Positions 34,806-42,967 of a DNA stretch of 64,000 bases are shown here, piece after piece. The DNA lies in the NCBI RefSeq assembly GCF_010119935.1, contig NZ_CP048209.1:4467001-4531000 (forward strand), read 5' to 3'. The notes beneath the pieces were generated by a model. The model did no database searches. It worked only from the letters and a program-made list of their open reading frames with translations, and was not told where the DNA came from. A program made the position numbers and the translations under genes. The DNA comes from Paenibacillus lycopersici (GTDB lineage Bacteria > Bacillota > Bacilli > Paenibacillales > Paenibacillaceae). Numbering within the stretch: position 1 is the first letter of the stretch; each line of letters starts with the position of its first letter.

Positions 34806-37442
34806 TCATATCACATTTGACTGCGCAAGAACCAGTTCTTCGGCAATTTGCAGCGCCTGCGCCAGTTTGGACGGATCCTTGCCGCCGGCTTGCGCCATAT
34901 CCGGACGTCCGCCGCCGCCGCCGCCGCAAGCCGCTGCTGCCTCTTTCACGATCTTGCCGGCATGGAAGCCTTGCTTGACGAGATCCGGCGATACAGCCGC
35001 GACCAGATTGACTTTGTCCTCGGCAACGGCGCCAAGCACGATCACCGAGCTGGTCAGCTTCGTCTTCAGCTCATCCGCGATGCCGCGCAGCGCATCCATC
35101 GAAGGCGCGCTGACTTGGGCCGCGAGCAGGGTTACGCCGCCGACCGTCTTCGTCTGCGATTCCAGCGAGCCCGCTTCGATGCGGCTCAGCTTGCTTTGCA
35201 GCGATTCGTTGTCGCGGGTCAGCTCCTTCGCTTGCGCGTTCAACCCTTCGATCCGCTTCGGCACGTCGTTCAGGCTGCTCTTCAGCAGCGCGGCCGCTTG
35301 CTTCAGCAGGTCCAGCTGCCCTTCCATGTACAGGTAAGCGTGACGGCCGGTCAGTGCCTCGATCCGGCGGACGCCGGAACCGATGCCGCTCTCGCTGACG
35401 AGCTTGAACAAGCCGATTTGGGACGTGTTCGTCACGTGGCAGCCGCCGCACAGCTCAAGGCTGTAGCTGCCTACGCGCACGACGCGCACGACGTCGCCGT
35501 ATTTCTCGCCGAACAGCGCCATGGCGCCCATCGCTTTCGCTTCGGCCAGCGATTTGTAGTCGATCTGCAGCGTCGTGCCGAGCCAGATCTGCTCGTTGAC
35601 GCGGCGCTCGATGTCAGCCAGCTCTTCCGGGCTGATGCTGCCGAAATGCGAGAAGTCGAAGCGCAGGCGATCCGGCTCGACCAGGGAGCCCGCCTGGTTG
35701 ACATGCTCGCCGAGCACGTCTTTCAGCGCGCGGTGCAGCAAGTGCGTCGCCGTATGGTTCTTGATCGTATCCTCGCGCGTCTGCGTCGTGACGACCGCTT
35801 GCACGGTATCGCCCGTCTTGACGGTGCCGCGCCCGACGACGGCGTGATGAACCGGCTGGCCATGCGGCGCTTTCGTAACGTTCCCGACGCTCAGCGCGAA
35901 GCCTTCGCCGCTGATCGTGCCGCTGTCGCCGACCTGCCCGCCGCTTTCGGCGTAGAAGGACGTGCGGTCCAGTATGACCAGAACCTCGGCGCCTTCGCCG
36001 GCTCCATCGACAAGCGCATCGCCGTCGACAATCGCAATAACCTTGGCCCCCTCGACAGCGAGCTCCTCATAGCCGACGAATTCCGACTTCGCCGTGAAAT
36101 CCGCCAGCGGTCCGCCCTGCACGTTCATGCCGCCAGTATCCTGACGCGCTGCGCGGGCGCGGGTGCGCTGCTCTTCCATCGCCGCGTCGAAGCCTTCGCG
36201 GTCGACCGTCATGCCATGCTCGGCGGCATAATCTTCCGTCAAGTCGAACGGGAAACCGTACGTATCGTACAGCTTGAACGCGTCCGGTCCGCTGATCCGC
36301 GCGCCGCCATCGGCTTTCGCCGTCTTCACCAGCTCGCCGAGCAAGGACAGGCCGTCCGACAGCGTCTCGTGGAAACGCTCTTCTTCCGTACGCATCACTT
36401 TCTCGATGAATTCGCGCTTCTCGACGATTTCCGAGTAGTAGGCGCCCATGATTTCGCCGACGATCGCCACGAGCTCGAACAGGAACGGACGGTCGACGCC
36501 GAGCGACTTGCCGTAACGAACCGCGCGGCGAAGCAATCGGCGGATCACGTAGCCGCGGCCTTCGTTCGACGGCATGACGCCGTCGCCGATGGCGAACGCT
36601 ACCGTACGGACATGATCGGCAATGACTTTCAGCGCGATGTCGTGCTCCGGATTGGTATGGTAGGTTACGCCGGCGACTTCGCAAGTGCGGTCGATGATCG
36701 GACGGAACAGATCCGTGTCGAAGTTGGAATCGACGTTCTGCAGAATCGACGTGAACCGCTCGAGGCCCGCGCCCGTATCGATATTTTTGTTCGGCAGCGG
36801 GGTATAGCTGCCGTCTTTATTATGATTATATTGCGAAAAGACGAGGTTCCATACTTCGAGAAACCGTTCATTTTCGCCGCCCGGCCAGCATTCCGGGTCG
36901 TTCAGGTCGCCGAATGCGTCGCCGCGGTCGTAGAAAATTTCCGTGCAAGGGCCGCAAGGGCCTTCGCCGATATCCCAGAAGTTCTCTTCCAGCTTGTAAA
37001 TCCGCTCGGCCGGCAAGCCGATTTTCTCGTTCCAGTAGCGGAACGCTTCTTCGTCTTCCGGGTAAACCGTGACGGACAGACGCTCCGGATCGAATCCGAT
37101 CCATTGCGGGCTCGTCAGAAACTCCCATGCCCACGTGATGACTTCTTCCTTGAAATAGTCGCCGATCGAGAAGTTGCCCAGCATTTCGAACATCGTATGA
37201 TGGCGGCGCGTCTTGCCGACGTTCTCGATATCGTTCGTCCGAATGCACTTCTGCGAGTTCGCGATGCGCGGATTGTCCGGAATGACGCGGCCGTCGAAAT
37301 ACGGCTTCAGCGGCGCCATGCCTGCGTTGATCCAGAGCAGGGATGGATCGTTATGCGGCACGAGCGAAGCGCTCGGCTCGATCTTATGGCCTTTGCTCTC
37401 GAAAAAAGCGAGCCATTTGGAACGAATTTCACTTGCTTTCAT
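34806..37442 (-). CDS. alaS: Alanyl-tRNA synthetase
   Basis: The 878-residue class II synthetase is the usual bacterial length. The catalytic core begins SLVPHNDPSLLWINAGMAPLKPYF (about 28-51). The editing domain contains NHTATHLLHRAL and CGGCHV, the zinc ligands for clearing mischarged Ser/Gly-tRNA. The C-Ala domain ends with GGGGGGRPDMAQAGG. I start at 37442, giving the standard MKASEIRSKWLAFFESKGH; sequence further upstream belongs to the T-box leader. Confidence 0.97.
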   Translation of the reverse strand: MKASEIRSKWLAFFESKGHKIEPSASLVPHNDPSLLWINAGMAPLKPYFDGRVIPDNPRIANSQKCIRTNDIENVGKTRRHHTMFEMLGNFSIGDYFKEEVITWAWEFLTSPQWIGFDPERLSVTVYPEDEEAFRYWNEKIGLPAERIYKLEENFWDIGEGPCGPCTEIFYDRGDAFGDLNDPECWPGGENERFLEVWNLVFSQYNHNKDGSYTPLPNKNIDTGAGLERFTSILQNVDSNFDTDLFRPIIDRTCEVAGVTYHTNPEHDIALKVIADHVRTVAFAIGDGVMPSNEGRGYVIRRLLRRAVRYGKSLGVDRPFLFELVAIVGEIMGAYYSEIVEKREFIEKVMRTEEERFHETLSDGLSLLGELVKTAKADGGARISGPDAFKLYDTYGFPFDLTEDYAAEHGMTVDREGFDAAMEEQRTRARAARQDTGGMNVQGGPLADFTAKSEFVGYEELAVEGAKVIAIVDGDALVDGAGEGAEVLVILDRTSFYAESGGQVGDSGTISGEGFALSVGNVTKAPHGQPVHHAVVGRGTVKTGDTVQAVVTTQTREDTIKNHTATHLLHRALKDVLGEHVNQAGSLVEPDRLRFDFSHFGSISPEELADIERRVNEQIWLGTTLQIDYKSLAEAKAMGAMALFGEKYGDVVRVVRVGSYSLELCGGCHVTNTSQIGLFKLVSESGIGSGVRRIEALTGRHAYLYMEGQLDLLKQAAALLKSSLNDVPKRIEGLNAQAKELTRDNESLQSKLSRIEAGSLESQTKTVGGVTLLAAQVSAPSMDALRGIADELKTKLTSSVIVLGAVAEDKVNLVAAVSPDLVKQGFHAGKIVKEAAAACGGGGGGRPDMAQAGGKDPSKLAQALQIAEELVLAQSNVI

Positions 37443-37473
37443 GTCCAATCTACCTCCACAATGTCGATAAAAT

Positions 37474-37690
37474 AAAAAAACGCCCCCATCTAACAGGGAC
37501 GAATCGTTCGCGGTACCACCCTGGTTATTGCCCGGCAGCGTAACGCGCGCTTGCAAGCGGCCGCATTCAGCCCGGACAATCTCCTTCAGCAGACGGTAAC
37601 GGGTCCAACCGGCGAAGTTCGTTCGCACTCCGAAACCAGCTTTCGCTCATCCTTCGCCCTTAGAATTCTTTCAGCCGACGCGTTATCGTT
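37474..37690 (-). promoter_or_regulatory. T-box leader of alaS
   Basis: The T-box core AGGGTGGTACCGCG lies at 37522-37509 on the minus strand and is followed by a terminator stem (CGTCCC with GGGGGCG) and a run of seven Ts at 37480-37474. The stem I region extends upstream to about 37690. Uncharged tRNA-Ala would stabilise the antiterminator and allow alaS transcription. The specifier triplet was not assigned with confidence. Confidence 0.92.
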
Positions 37691-37703
37691 CGCGGAATGG
37701 TTG

Positions 37704-37782
37704 TTGTACACACAAACCAATCCGCTGACGGAATGCTGTATGTCCAATCTCGCGATTGTACACACAAACCAATCCGCTGACG
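37704..37782. repeat. 27-bp direct repeat pair upstream of the alaS leader
   Basis: Two identical 27-bp copies at 37704-37730 and 37756-37782 are separated by 25 bp. The shared unit contains ACACAAACCAATCCGCTGAC. They lie just upstream of the T-box leader in the alaS transcription direction. Only two copies exist, with no similar sequence nearby. Confidence 0.95.
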
Positions 37783-37894
37783 CGAAGAAATTCTTTCTCT
37801 GTTGGCGGTCTATGAACTACTTCGGTTTCCTCAACGTATTCAGGTATGCAATTCACCTAGATAAAGATAGAATATCAGCAATCCGTATTCGCTG

Positions 37895-38965
37895 TCAAAT
37901 CGTCTTCCTGCGAACGTAGTAGGCGAAAATATGCTGCACGATTACCTTCAGCGCCGCGAAGATCGGCACCGCGAGAATCATGCCGACGATGCCTGCCAAT
38001 TCGCCGCCGACCAGCAGCGCGAAAATAATCGACAGCGGATGCATATGCAGCGTGCGACCGACCACCTGCGGCGAAATGATGTTGCCCTCGAGGATCTGAC
38101 AGAGGGTATTGACGATGACGACCATCAGCATCATTTTGATCGAGACGGTCGATGCCATGACGAGCGCCGGCGCGGCGCCGAAGAACGGGCCCAGGTACGG
38201 AATGATGTTCGTGACGGCGACGACGCTCGCCAGCAGCAGCGCATACGGCATGCCGATAATCAGATAGCCGATGTAGGCGAGCGTGCCGACGATGACGCAT
38301 ACGAGGAATTGGCCGCGGATGTAACTGCCCAGCGCGTTGTCGATGTCCTTCAGCAGCCGCACGGCATGCTTGCGGTGCGGCTTCGGGACATAGGTGAGCA
38401 ACGTCCGTTCGAAGACCTCGAAATCCTTCAAGATGTAGAACGCGAGGAACGGAATAATGAACGCGATGAAGACGACGTTCAGCATCTCGCCGATGTTGTT
38501 GATGAAGCTGAAGATGGCGTCCGAGCCCTGTTTCTCCAGCTTGTACAGCGATTTATTGATGCCCGAGCGGATGCTCTCCGGCAGAAACGACGAATTGTTC
38601 AAGTCGTCCACGATGTTCTGCGCCTTCATCGACAAATCCGGCATATGGCGGTTCAGCTCCTGCAGCTGCTCCATGAACATCGGGATGGCATTCATCAGGA
38701 TGACCGTGAGCGCCGCGCAGAAGACGGCGTAGATGAGCAGCACGGCCATTGTCCGAGGCACCCGCCGCTCGTTCAGCAGGCTGACGATCGGATTGAGCAC
38801 GTAGGAGATAATCATCGCGATCAGGAACGGCGCGAGCACCGCCCGCAGGAAGACGTAGATATGGATGAATATCGGCTTCAGCAGCAGCAGGAGATACAGG
38901 GCGACCAGTCCCAGAATGAGATAGACGAGCCATCTGAATATGCGATTGTTCGTGAACCGTTCCAC
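37895..38965 (-). CDS. AI-2E family (PerM/YrrI-like) membrane protein
   Basis: This protein of about 356 residues has seven or eight membrane segments, the NIIPYLGPFFGAAPALVMA motif and GMILAVPIFAALKVI near the end, both family hallmarks. Family members have been linked to AI-2 export or Na+/H+ exchange. I start at the GTG at 38965, which has GGGGG 7 nt upstream; an ATG 15 codons earlier (39010) has no ribosome binding site but cannot be excluded. Its position before alaS matches yrrI in Bacillus. Confidence 0.85.
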   Translation of the reverse strand: MERFTNNRIFRWLVYLILGLVALYLLLLLKPIFIHIYVFLRAVLAPFLIAMIISYVLNPIVSLLNERRVPRTMAVLLIYAVFCAALTVILMNAIPMFMEQLQELNRHMPDLSMKAQNIVDDLNNSSFLPESIRSGINKSLYKLEKQGSDAIFSFINNIGEMLNVVFIAFIIPFLAFYILKDFEVFERTLLTYVPKPHRKHAVRLLKDIDNALGSYIRGQFLVCVIVGTLAYIGYLIIGMPYALLLASVVAVTNIIPYLGPFFGAAPALVMASTVSIKMMLMVVIVNTLCQILEGNIISPQVVGRTLHMHPLSIIFALLVGGELAGIVGMILAVPIFAALKVIVQHIFAYYVRRKTI

Positions 38966-39117
38966 CTCGATGCCCCCTTCGATCGACTTGCCGAAGCGCT
39001 CTACTGCCATGCGTGTTCGATAAGACCGGCATTATTACAGTATATGTACAAGTTGCCGGAATCATCCCGCAATCTGCCGAAAGGGAGCCGGTTCTCCGGC
39101 GCAAGGAACGGACAAAT

Positions 39118-39147
39118 AAAAAAACGGCCTATAAATTAGGCCGTTTC
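39118..39147 (-). terminator. Terminator after the zinc-ribbon gene
   Basis: On the minus strand AAACGGCCTA and TAGGCCGTTT enclose ATTTA and are followed by TTTT. It lies 28 nt after the stop of the small zinc-ribbon gene and ends the cymR-desulfurase-PRC transcript. Confidence 0.92.
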
Positions 39148-39174
39148 CCTAAAAACGCAGCTGAACGCTGCACG

Positions 39175-39369
39175 CTAGTTCGCATGAACCTGCGGCATTT
39201 CGTCTTCAAAGAACAAATCGTCCAGCGAGCTGAGCGTGCCGTCTTCTTCAACCTGATAGACCGACATTTTCTCGCCGTTCACCGTTAATTCGATGAAGCA
39301 TCCCCAACAGTAATACTGGTGCGATCCGATTTTTCCGATATCCTTTGAACTGCAATTCGGGCATTTCAT
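39175..39369 (-). CDS. Small zinc-ribbon protein, unknown function
   Basis: This 64-residue protein starts MKCPNCSSKDIGKIGSHQYYCWGC, giving two CxxC pairs that should bind one zinc ion (about 3-24). An acidic tail follows (DDLFFEDEMP). It lies 3 nt after the PRC-barrel gene and closes the cymR-cysteine desulfurase transcript. I know no characterised member; it may be a nucleic-acid or protein-contact adaptor. Confidence 0.85.
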   Translation of the reverse strand: MKCPNCSSKDIGKIGSHQYYCWGCFIELTVNGEKMSVYQVEEDGTLSSLDDLFFEDEMPQVHAN

Positions 39370-39372
39370 AGC

Positions 39373-39918
39373 TCATTTCTCCCTAATATCCGTCTCAGAA
39401 ACAACGACCGGCGAGAGGAATTCCTCGCTTCCGGCCGGTACTATAATTACATCGTTGCCTAGCATGACTTCGTCGGCTTGCGGCGGAGCTGGCAGCCACT
39501 TACGGCCTTCCATGATATCCGCTATGAAACCATCCGTCAACTCGTAGCCTATTATTTGTGTACCCTGTATTTCGCCAAAATAAACATCCGAAACGCGTCC
39601 AAGTTGTTCGCCGTGCGCGGTAACGACGGGCAAATCCTTCAAACGAACGGTTCCCGTCAGGAACGAACGCTGAATTTCCGTTTGTTTCGTTCGCTGCACC
39701 GAGGCTTCGTTCATGATGAGAACCGAGTCCTCTCCGCAGACCAGAACCTCGCTCCACACAACGGCTTTCATCGAAGTCAGGAACCGCCGTCCGGCGTCCA
39801 GAATAATGCCGCCGAGCTGCCAGTGTTCATCGAACCATGCGTCCTTCACATACCCGACATGCTTACCGGCGTTCATTTCAATGACAGGCAGTCCAATCAG
39901 ATGCTGTAGTCGCAACAC
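39373..39918 (-). CDS. PRC-barrel domain protein, YrrD-like
   Basis: This protein of about 181 residues contains two PRC-barrel domains: QHLIGLPVIEMNAGKHVGYVKDAWFDE (about 4-75) and VRLKDLPVVTAHGEQLGRVSDVYFGEIQGTQIIGYELTDG (about 90-165). It corresponds to YrrD of Bacillus by content and position. I start it at the GTG at 39918; GGAGG, which overlaps the stop codon of the desulfurase gene (TAGGAGG), lies 12 nt upstream. An ATG 18 codons earlier would overlap that gene. Function is unknown; PRC barrels bind RNA-processing or membrane partners. Confidence 0.8.
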   Translation of the reverse strand: MLRLQHLIGLPVIEMNAGKHVGYVKDAWFDEHWQLGGIILDAGRRFLTSMKAVVWSEVLVCGEDSVLIMNEASVQRTKQTEIQRSFLTGTVRLKDLPVVTAHGEQLGRVSDVYFGEIQGTQIIGYELTDGFIADIMEGRKWLPAPPQADEVMLGNDVIIVPAGSEEFLSPVVVSETDIREK

Positions 39919-39934
39919 AGTCTGGTAAAGCCTC

Positions 39935-41089
39935 CTAGGCAGTAGTACGAATGCGGCCCATAAAGGTTTCAATTTTTTTTGCCGCCGCTTCGAGTTCCTC
40001 CGTAGTATTTCTCAAACCGAAGCTAAATCGTACGGCGGATGCCTGACGTTCCTGCGAGACGCCCATTGCCCGCAGCACATGCGATGGCTCAAGCGCGCCT
40101 GCGGTGCAGGCGGAACCGCCGGATGCCGCGATACCGGCAATGTCCAGATTCATCAGCATCGTCTCCGTGCTGATCCCGAGGAAGCTGAGATTGACGATGT
40201 GCGGAGCATATGCTTCGTCATGACCGTTCACGACGACCCGGTCCGCGCCGGCGATTGCTTTCATCCGTTCTATCCATGTATAACGAAGCTTGTCCAACAA
40301 AAGTTTCCGTTCCGCCATCTCGTTCACACAACGTTCAAACGCTGCGGCGAAACCGGCGATGCCGGCAATGTTCTCGGTGCCCGGCCTCCGCTTCCGTTCC
40401 TGGGATCCCCCGTGAAGCAGCGGTTCGATCGCGACGCCCTTGCGGACGAATAGCGCGCCCACGCCCTGCGGCCCGTTGATCTTATGGGCGGAGAAGCTCA
40501 TCAGATCGACCGGCAGCGTCCGCAGGTCGATCGGCAGCTTGCCAAGCGCCTGCACGGCATCGACGTGACAAACAACGCCGCTAGACCGGGCGAGCTCACC
40601 GATTGCCGCAATCGGTTGAATCGTGCCGGTCTCGTTGTTGACATACATAACGCTGATCAGCGCCGTATCGTCCGCGATCGCTTCCGCGACATCCGGAAGC
40701 GCCACGATCCCCTGCTCGTTCACCGGCAGCACGGTCAGACGAAACCCTTCGCGCTCCAGCGACTCGCAGGCATGCAGTACCGCGTGATGCTCGGTCGCGG
40801 CCGTAATGATATGGGATTTGCCGCGTTTGCGGGCGGCTCTCGCCGCACCGATAAGCGCTTCGTTATCGCTCTCCGTGCCGCCGCTCGTAAACACAAGCTC
40901 GGCCGGCGCGCAGCCGATGCCGCCGGCGATCAGATCGCGCGCGCGGTTCAGCAGCTGCCTTGCCGCGCGTCCGTTGCCATGAATGCTGGACGGGTTGCCT
41001 ACGATTCCGGCGTAGACGTCCATCATCGCCGCCGCCGCATCGGGATGCATCGGCGACGATGCCGCGTGATCGTAATAAATGCGTTCCAT
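39935..41089 (-). CDS. Cysteine desulfurase (YrvO/IscS-like)
   Basis: This 384-residue PLP enzyme takes sulfur from cysteine and passes it on as a persulfide. PLP-binding elements are ATEHHAVLHA and the lysine in SFSAHKINGPQGVGAL, and the catalytic-Cys loop is SGGSACTAGALEPSHVL. Divergent mnmA lies 670 nt away beyond cymR, and YrvO-type enzymes supply sulfur to MnmA for 2-thiouridine at U34. I start at 41089 (MERIYYDHAA). It follows cymR by 13 nt. Confidence 0.95.
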   Translation of the reverse strand: MERIYYDHAASSPMHPDAAAAMMDVYAGIVGNPSSIHGNGRAARQLLNRARDLIAGGIGCAPAELVFTSGGTESDNEALIGAARAARKRGKSHIITAATEHHAVLHACESLEREGFRLTVLPVNEQGIVALPDVAEAIADDTALISVMYVNNETGTIQPIAAIGELARSSGVVCHVDAVQALGKLPIDLRTLPVDLMSFSAHKINGPQGVGALFVRKGVAIEPLLHGGSQERKRRPGTENIAGIAGFAAAFERCVNEMAERKLLLDKLRYTWIERMKAIAGADRVVVNGHDEAYAPHIVNLSFLGISTETMLMNLDIAGIAASGGSACTAGALEPSHVLRAMGVSQERQASAVRFSFGLRNTTEELEAAAKKIETFMGRIRTTA

Positions 41090-41102
41090 TATGCCATCAT
41101 CC

Positions 41103-41522
41103 TTAAATATAGAACATGTAAGAGTCTTGCTGAACCTCTTCCTTGTACGCCACGAGGTCGGCAAGCGTCGTCGAATCCAGTACGTCCGCGATGCTGTTGC
41201 GGATGCGGAGCCACAGGTTCCGCTTGGCCGGATCGTCCTCTTCCGTGAAGTCGACCGGCGAGATCGGGCCTTCCAGAATGCGAATAACGTCGCCGGACGT
41301 AATATTCTGCGGTTCCTTGGACAGAATGTAACCGCCGTACGCGCCGCGGATGCTCTTCACGAGTCCCGCGTTCCGCAGCGGCGCGATCAGCTGCTCCAAG
41401 TAATGCTCCGATAGCTGGTTGCGTTCCGCGATGCTCTTGAGCGATGTCGGGCCTTCGCCGAATTTGGCTGCCAGCTCCATCATGATCGTAAGGCCGTAAC
41501 GGCCTTTCGTAGAAATTTTCAT
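41103..41522 (-). CDS. cymR: Rrf2 family cysteine-metabolism repressor CymR
   Basis: This 139-residue Rrf2 regulator has MKISTKGRYGLTIMMELA and the recognition region LSEHYLEQLIAPLRNAGLVKSIRGAYGGY. In Bacillus CymR represses sulfur-uptake genes with O-acetylserine thiol-lyase as corepressor sensor. The Fe-S ligand cysteines of IscR are absent, which supports CymR rather than IscR. GAGG lies 8 nt before the ATG. It heads the desulfurase-PRC-zinc-ribbon operon and is divergent from mnmA. Confidence 0.92.
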   Translation of the reverse strand: MKISTKGRYGLTIMMELAAKFGEGPTSLKSIAERNQLSEHYLEQLIAPLRNAGLVKSIRGAYGGYILSKEPQNITSGDVIRILEGPISPVDFTEEDDPAKRNLWLRIRNSIADVLDSTTLADLVAYKEEVQQDSYMFYI

Positions 41523-41682
41523 ATCGTGCACCTCTTCTCCGACGAAACAAAATCTTATTTATAAGGTTGCTTCCGTAATCGATTACAATTCATGGTATTC
41601 CCATATCATATCTATGTTAACATAACCGGACGGCGTTTTGTTGAAAAACGATGACACTTTCATGAAAAAAGGGTTGAAAGTG

Positions 41683-41691
41683 TGCTACAAT
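41683..41691 (+). promoter_or_regulatory. Extended -10 promoter of mnmA
   Basis: TGCTACAAT forms an extended -10 (TGN plus TACAAT) 72 nt before the mnmA start. No good -35 is seen at 17 nt, as often for extended -10 promoters. Confidence 0.5.
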
Positions 41692-41762
41692 AACAACTTA
41701 AGCGCCCAATTCGGCTGCTTCCTGCCAGAATGGGTTGATAGACAAGGTGGTGGATCATAGCT

Positions 41763-42860
41763 ATGAGCAATTCCAATATCCGTGTCGTCGTCGGCATGTC
41801 CGGCGGCGTCGATTCGTCCGTGACCGCCCTGCTGCTGAAGCAGCAAGGATACGATGTCATCGGCATCTTCATGAAGAACTGGGATGATACCGACGAGCTC
41901 GGCCATTGCACGGCCGAGGAAGACGCGGAAGACGTGCGCCGCGTCTGCGACCAGATCGGCATCCCTTATTATACGGTCAATTTCGAGAAAGCCTACCACG
42001 ACAAAGTGTTCGCCTACTTTCTCGATGAATACCGGAACGGCCGCACGCCGAACCCCGACGTCATGTGCAACCGTGAAATCAAGTTCGGCGATTTCCTGCA
42101 GAAAGCGCTGGAGCTTGGCGCCGACTACTTGGCAACCGGGCACTACGCCCGCCTGGAGCGGACCGCCGACGGCGAATCGAAGCTGCTGCGCGGCGTGGAT
42201 TCCGGCAAGGACCAGACGTACTTCCTGCACGCGCTGCGGCAGGATCAGCTGGCGAAGGCGATGTTCCCGATCGGCCACCTGCCGAAGCCGGAAGTTCGCC
42301 GGATCGCCGAGGAATTCGGCCTGGCGACGGCCAAGAAGAAGGACAGCACCGGCGTCTGCTTCATCGGCGAACGCAACTTCAAGCAGTTCCTGAGCGGCTA
42401 TTTGCCCGCGCAGCCCGGTCCGATGATCGATATCATGACCGGCGAGACGAAGGGCCGACACGACGGCCTGATGTACTATACGCTCGGCCAGCGCCAAGGG
42501 CTCGGCATCGGCGGCTCCGGCAGCGGCGAGCCGTGGTTCGTCGCGGACAAGGACTTGAAGGAGAACATCCTGTACGTGGTGCAGGGAGATGCGCATCCCA
42601 GCTTGTACTCGGCCGGCTTGACCGCGACGGGCATCAATTGGATCTCCCCGGCCAAGCCGAATGGCGAGTTCGTCTGCACGGCGAAATTCCGTTACCGTCA
42701 ACCGGACCAGCAGGTGAAGGTGACGTTCCGTCCCGACGGGTCGACGGCCGATGTCGTCTTCGCCGAGCGGCAGAAAGCGATCACGCCCGGCCAAGCCGTC
42801 GTCTTCTATGACGGGGACGTCTGTCTCGGCGGCGGCACGATCGATATCGTGAAGAAATAA
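41763..42860 (+). CDS. mnmA: tRNA-specific 2-thiouridylase
   Basis: This 365-residue enzyme activates U34 of tRNA-Lys/Glu/Gln with ATP and installs sulfur from a desulfurase. The PP-loop SGGVDSSVTALLL lies at about 13-25. The two catalytic cysteines are in NPDVMCNREIKF and KDSTGVCFIGERNF, and the GQRQGLGIGG segment follows. It is divergent from cymR and the sulfur donor gene, and is closed by its own terminator. Confidence 0.97.
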   Translation: MSNSNIRVVVGMSGGVDSSVTALLLKQQGYDVIGIFMKNWDDTDELGHCTAEEDAEDVRRVCDQIGIPYYTVNFEKAYHDKVFAYFLDEYRNGRTPNPDVMCNREIKFGDFLQKALELGADYLATGHYARLERTADGESKLLRGVDSGKDQTYFLHALRQDQLAKAMFPIGHLPKPEVRRIAEEFGLATAKKKDSTGVCFIGERNFKQFLSGYLPAQPGPMIDIMTGETKGRHDGLMYYTLGQRQGLGIGGSGSGEPWFVADKDLKENILYVVQGDAHPSLYSAGLTATGINWISPAKPNGEFVCTAKFRYRQPDQQVKVTFRPDGSTADVVFAERQKAITPGQAVVFYDGDVCLGGGTIDIVKK

Positions 42861-42910
42861 CCGAAGCTTCCGGGAAAGGGAATGGAAGCGATGAAGAGCA
42901 ACCATGACAA

Positions 42911-42944
42911 GAAGAGACGGCCGAATGGCCGTCTCTTCGTTTAT
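42911..42944 (+). terminator. Terminator of mnmA
   Basis: A perfect 12-bp stem (GAAGAGACGGCC) with a GAAT loop is followed by GTTTAT. It is 50 nt after the stop and may also serve the converging CNNM gene. Confidence 0.88.
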
Positions 42945-42967
42945 GATGACGCGGCAAGAGCGTCCGT

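Noticed and set aside
34848..37475. 875-codon plus-strand frame opposite alaS
   Set aside because: It is the mirror of a well-supported gene, caused by strong G/C third positions; it is Arg-rich and has no recognisable domain.
37704..37782. Possible CRISPR-like array
   Set aside because: Only two 27-bp units, one spacer and no cas genes anywhere in the window.
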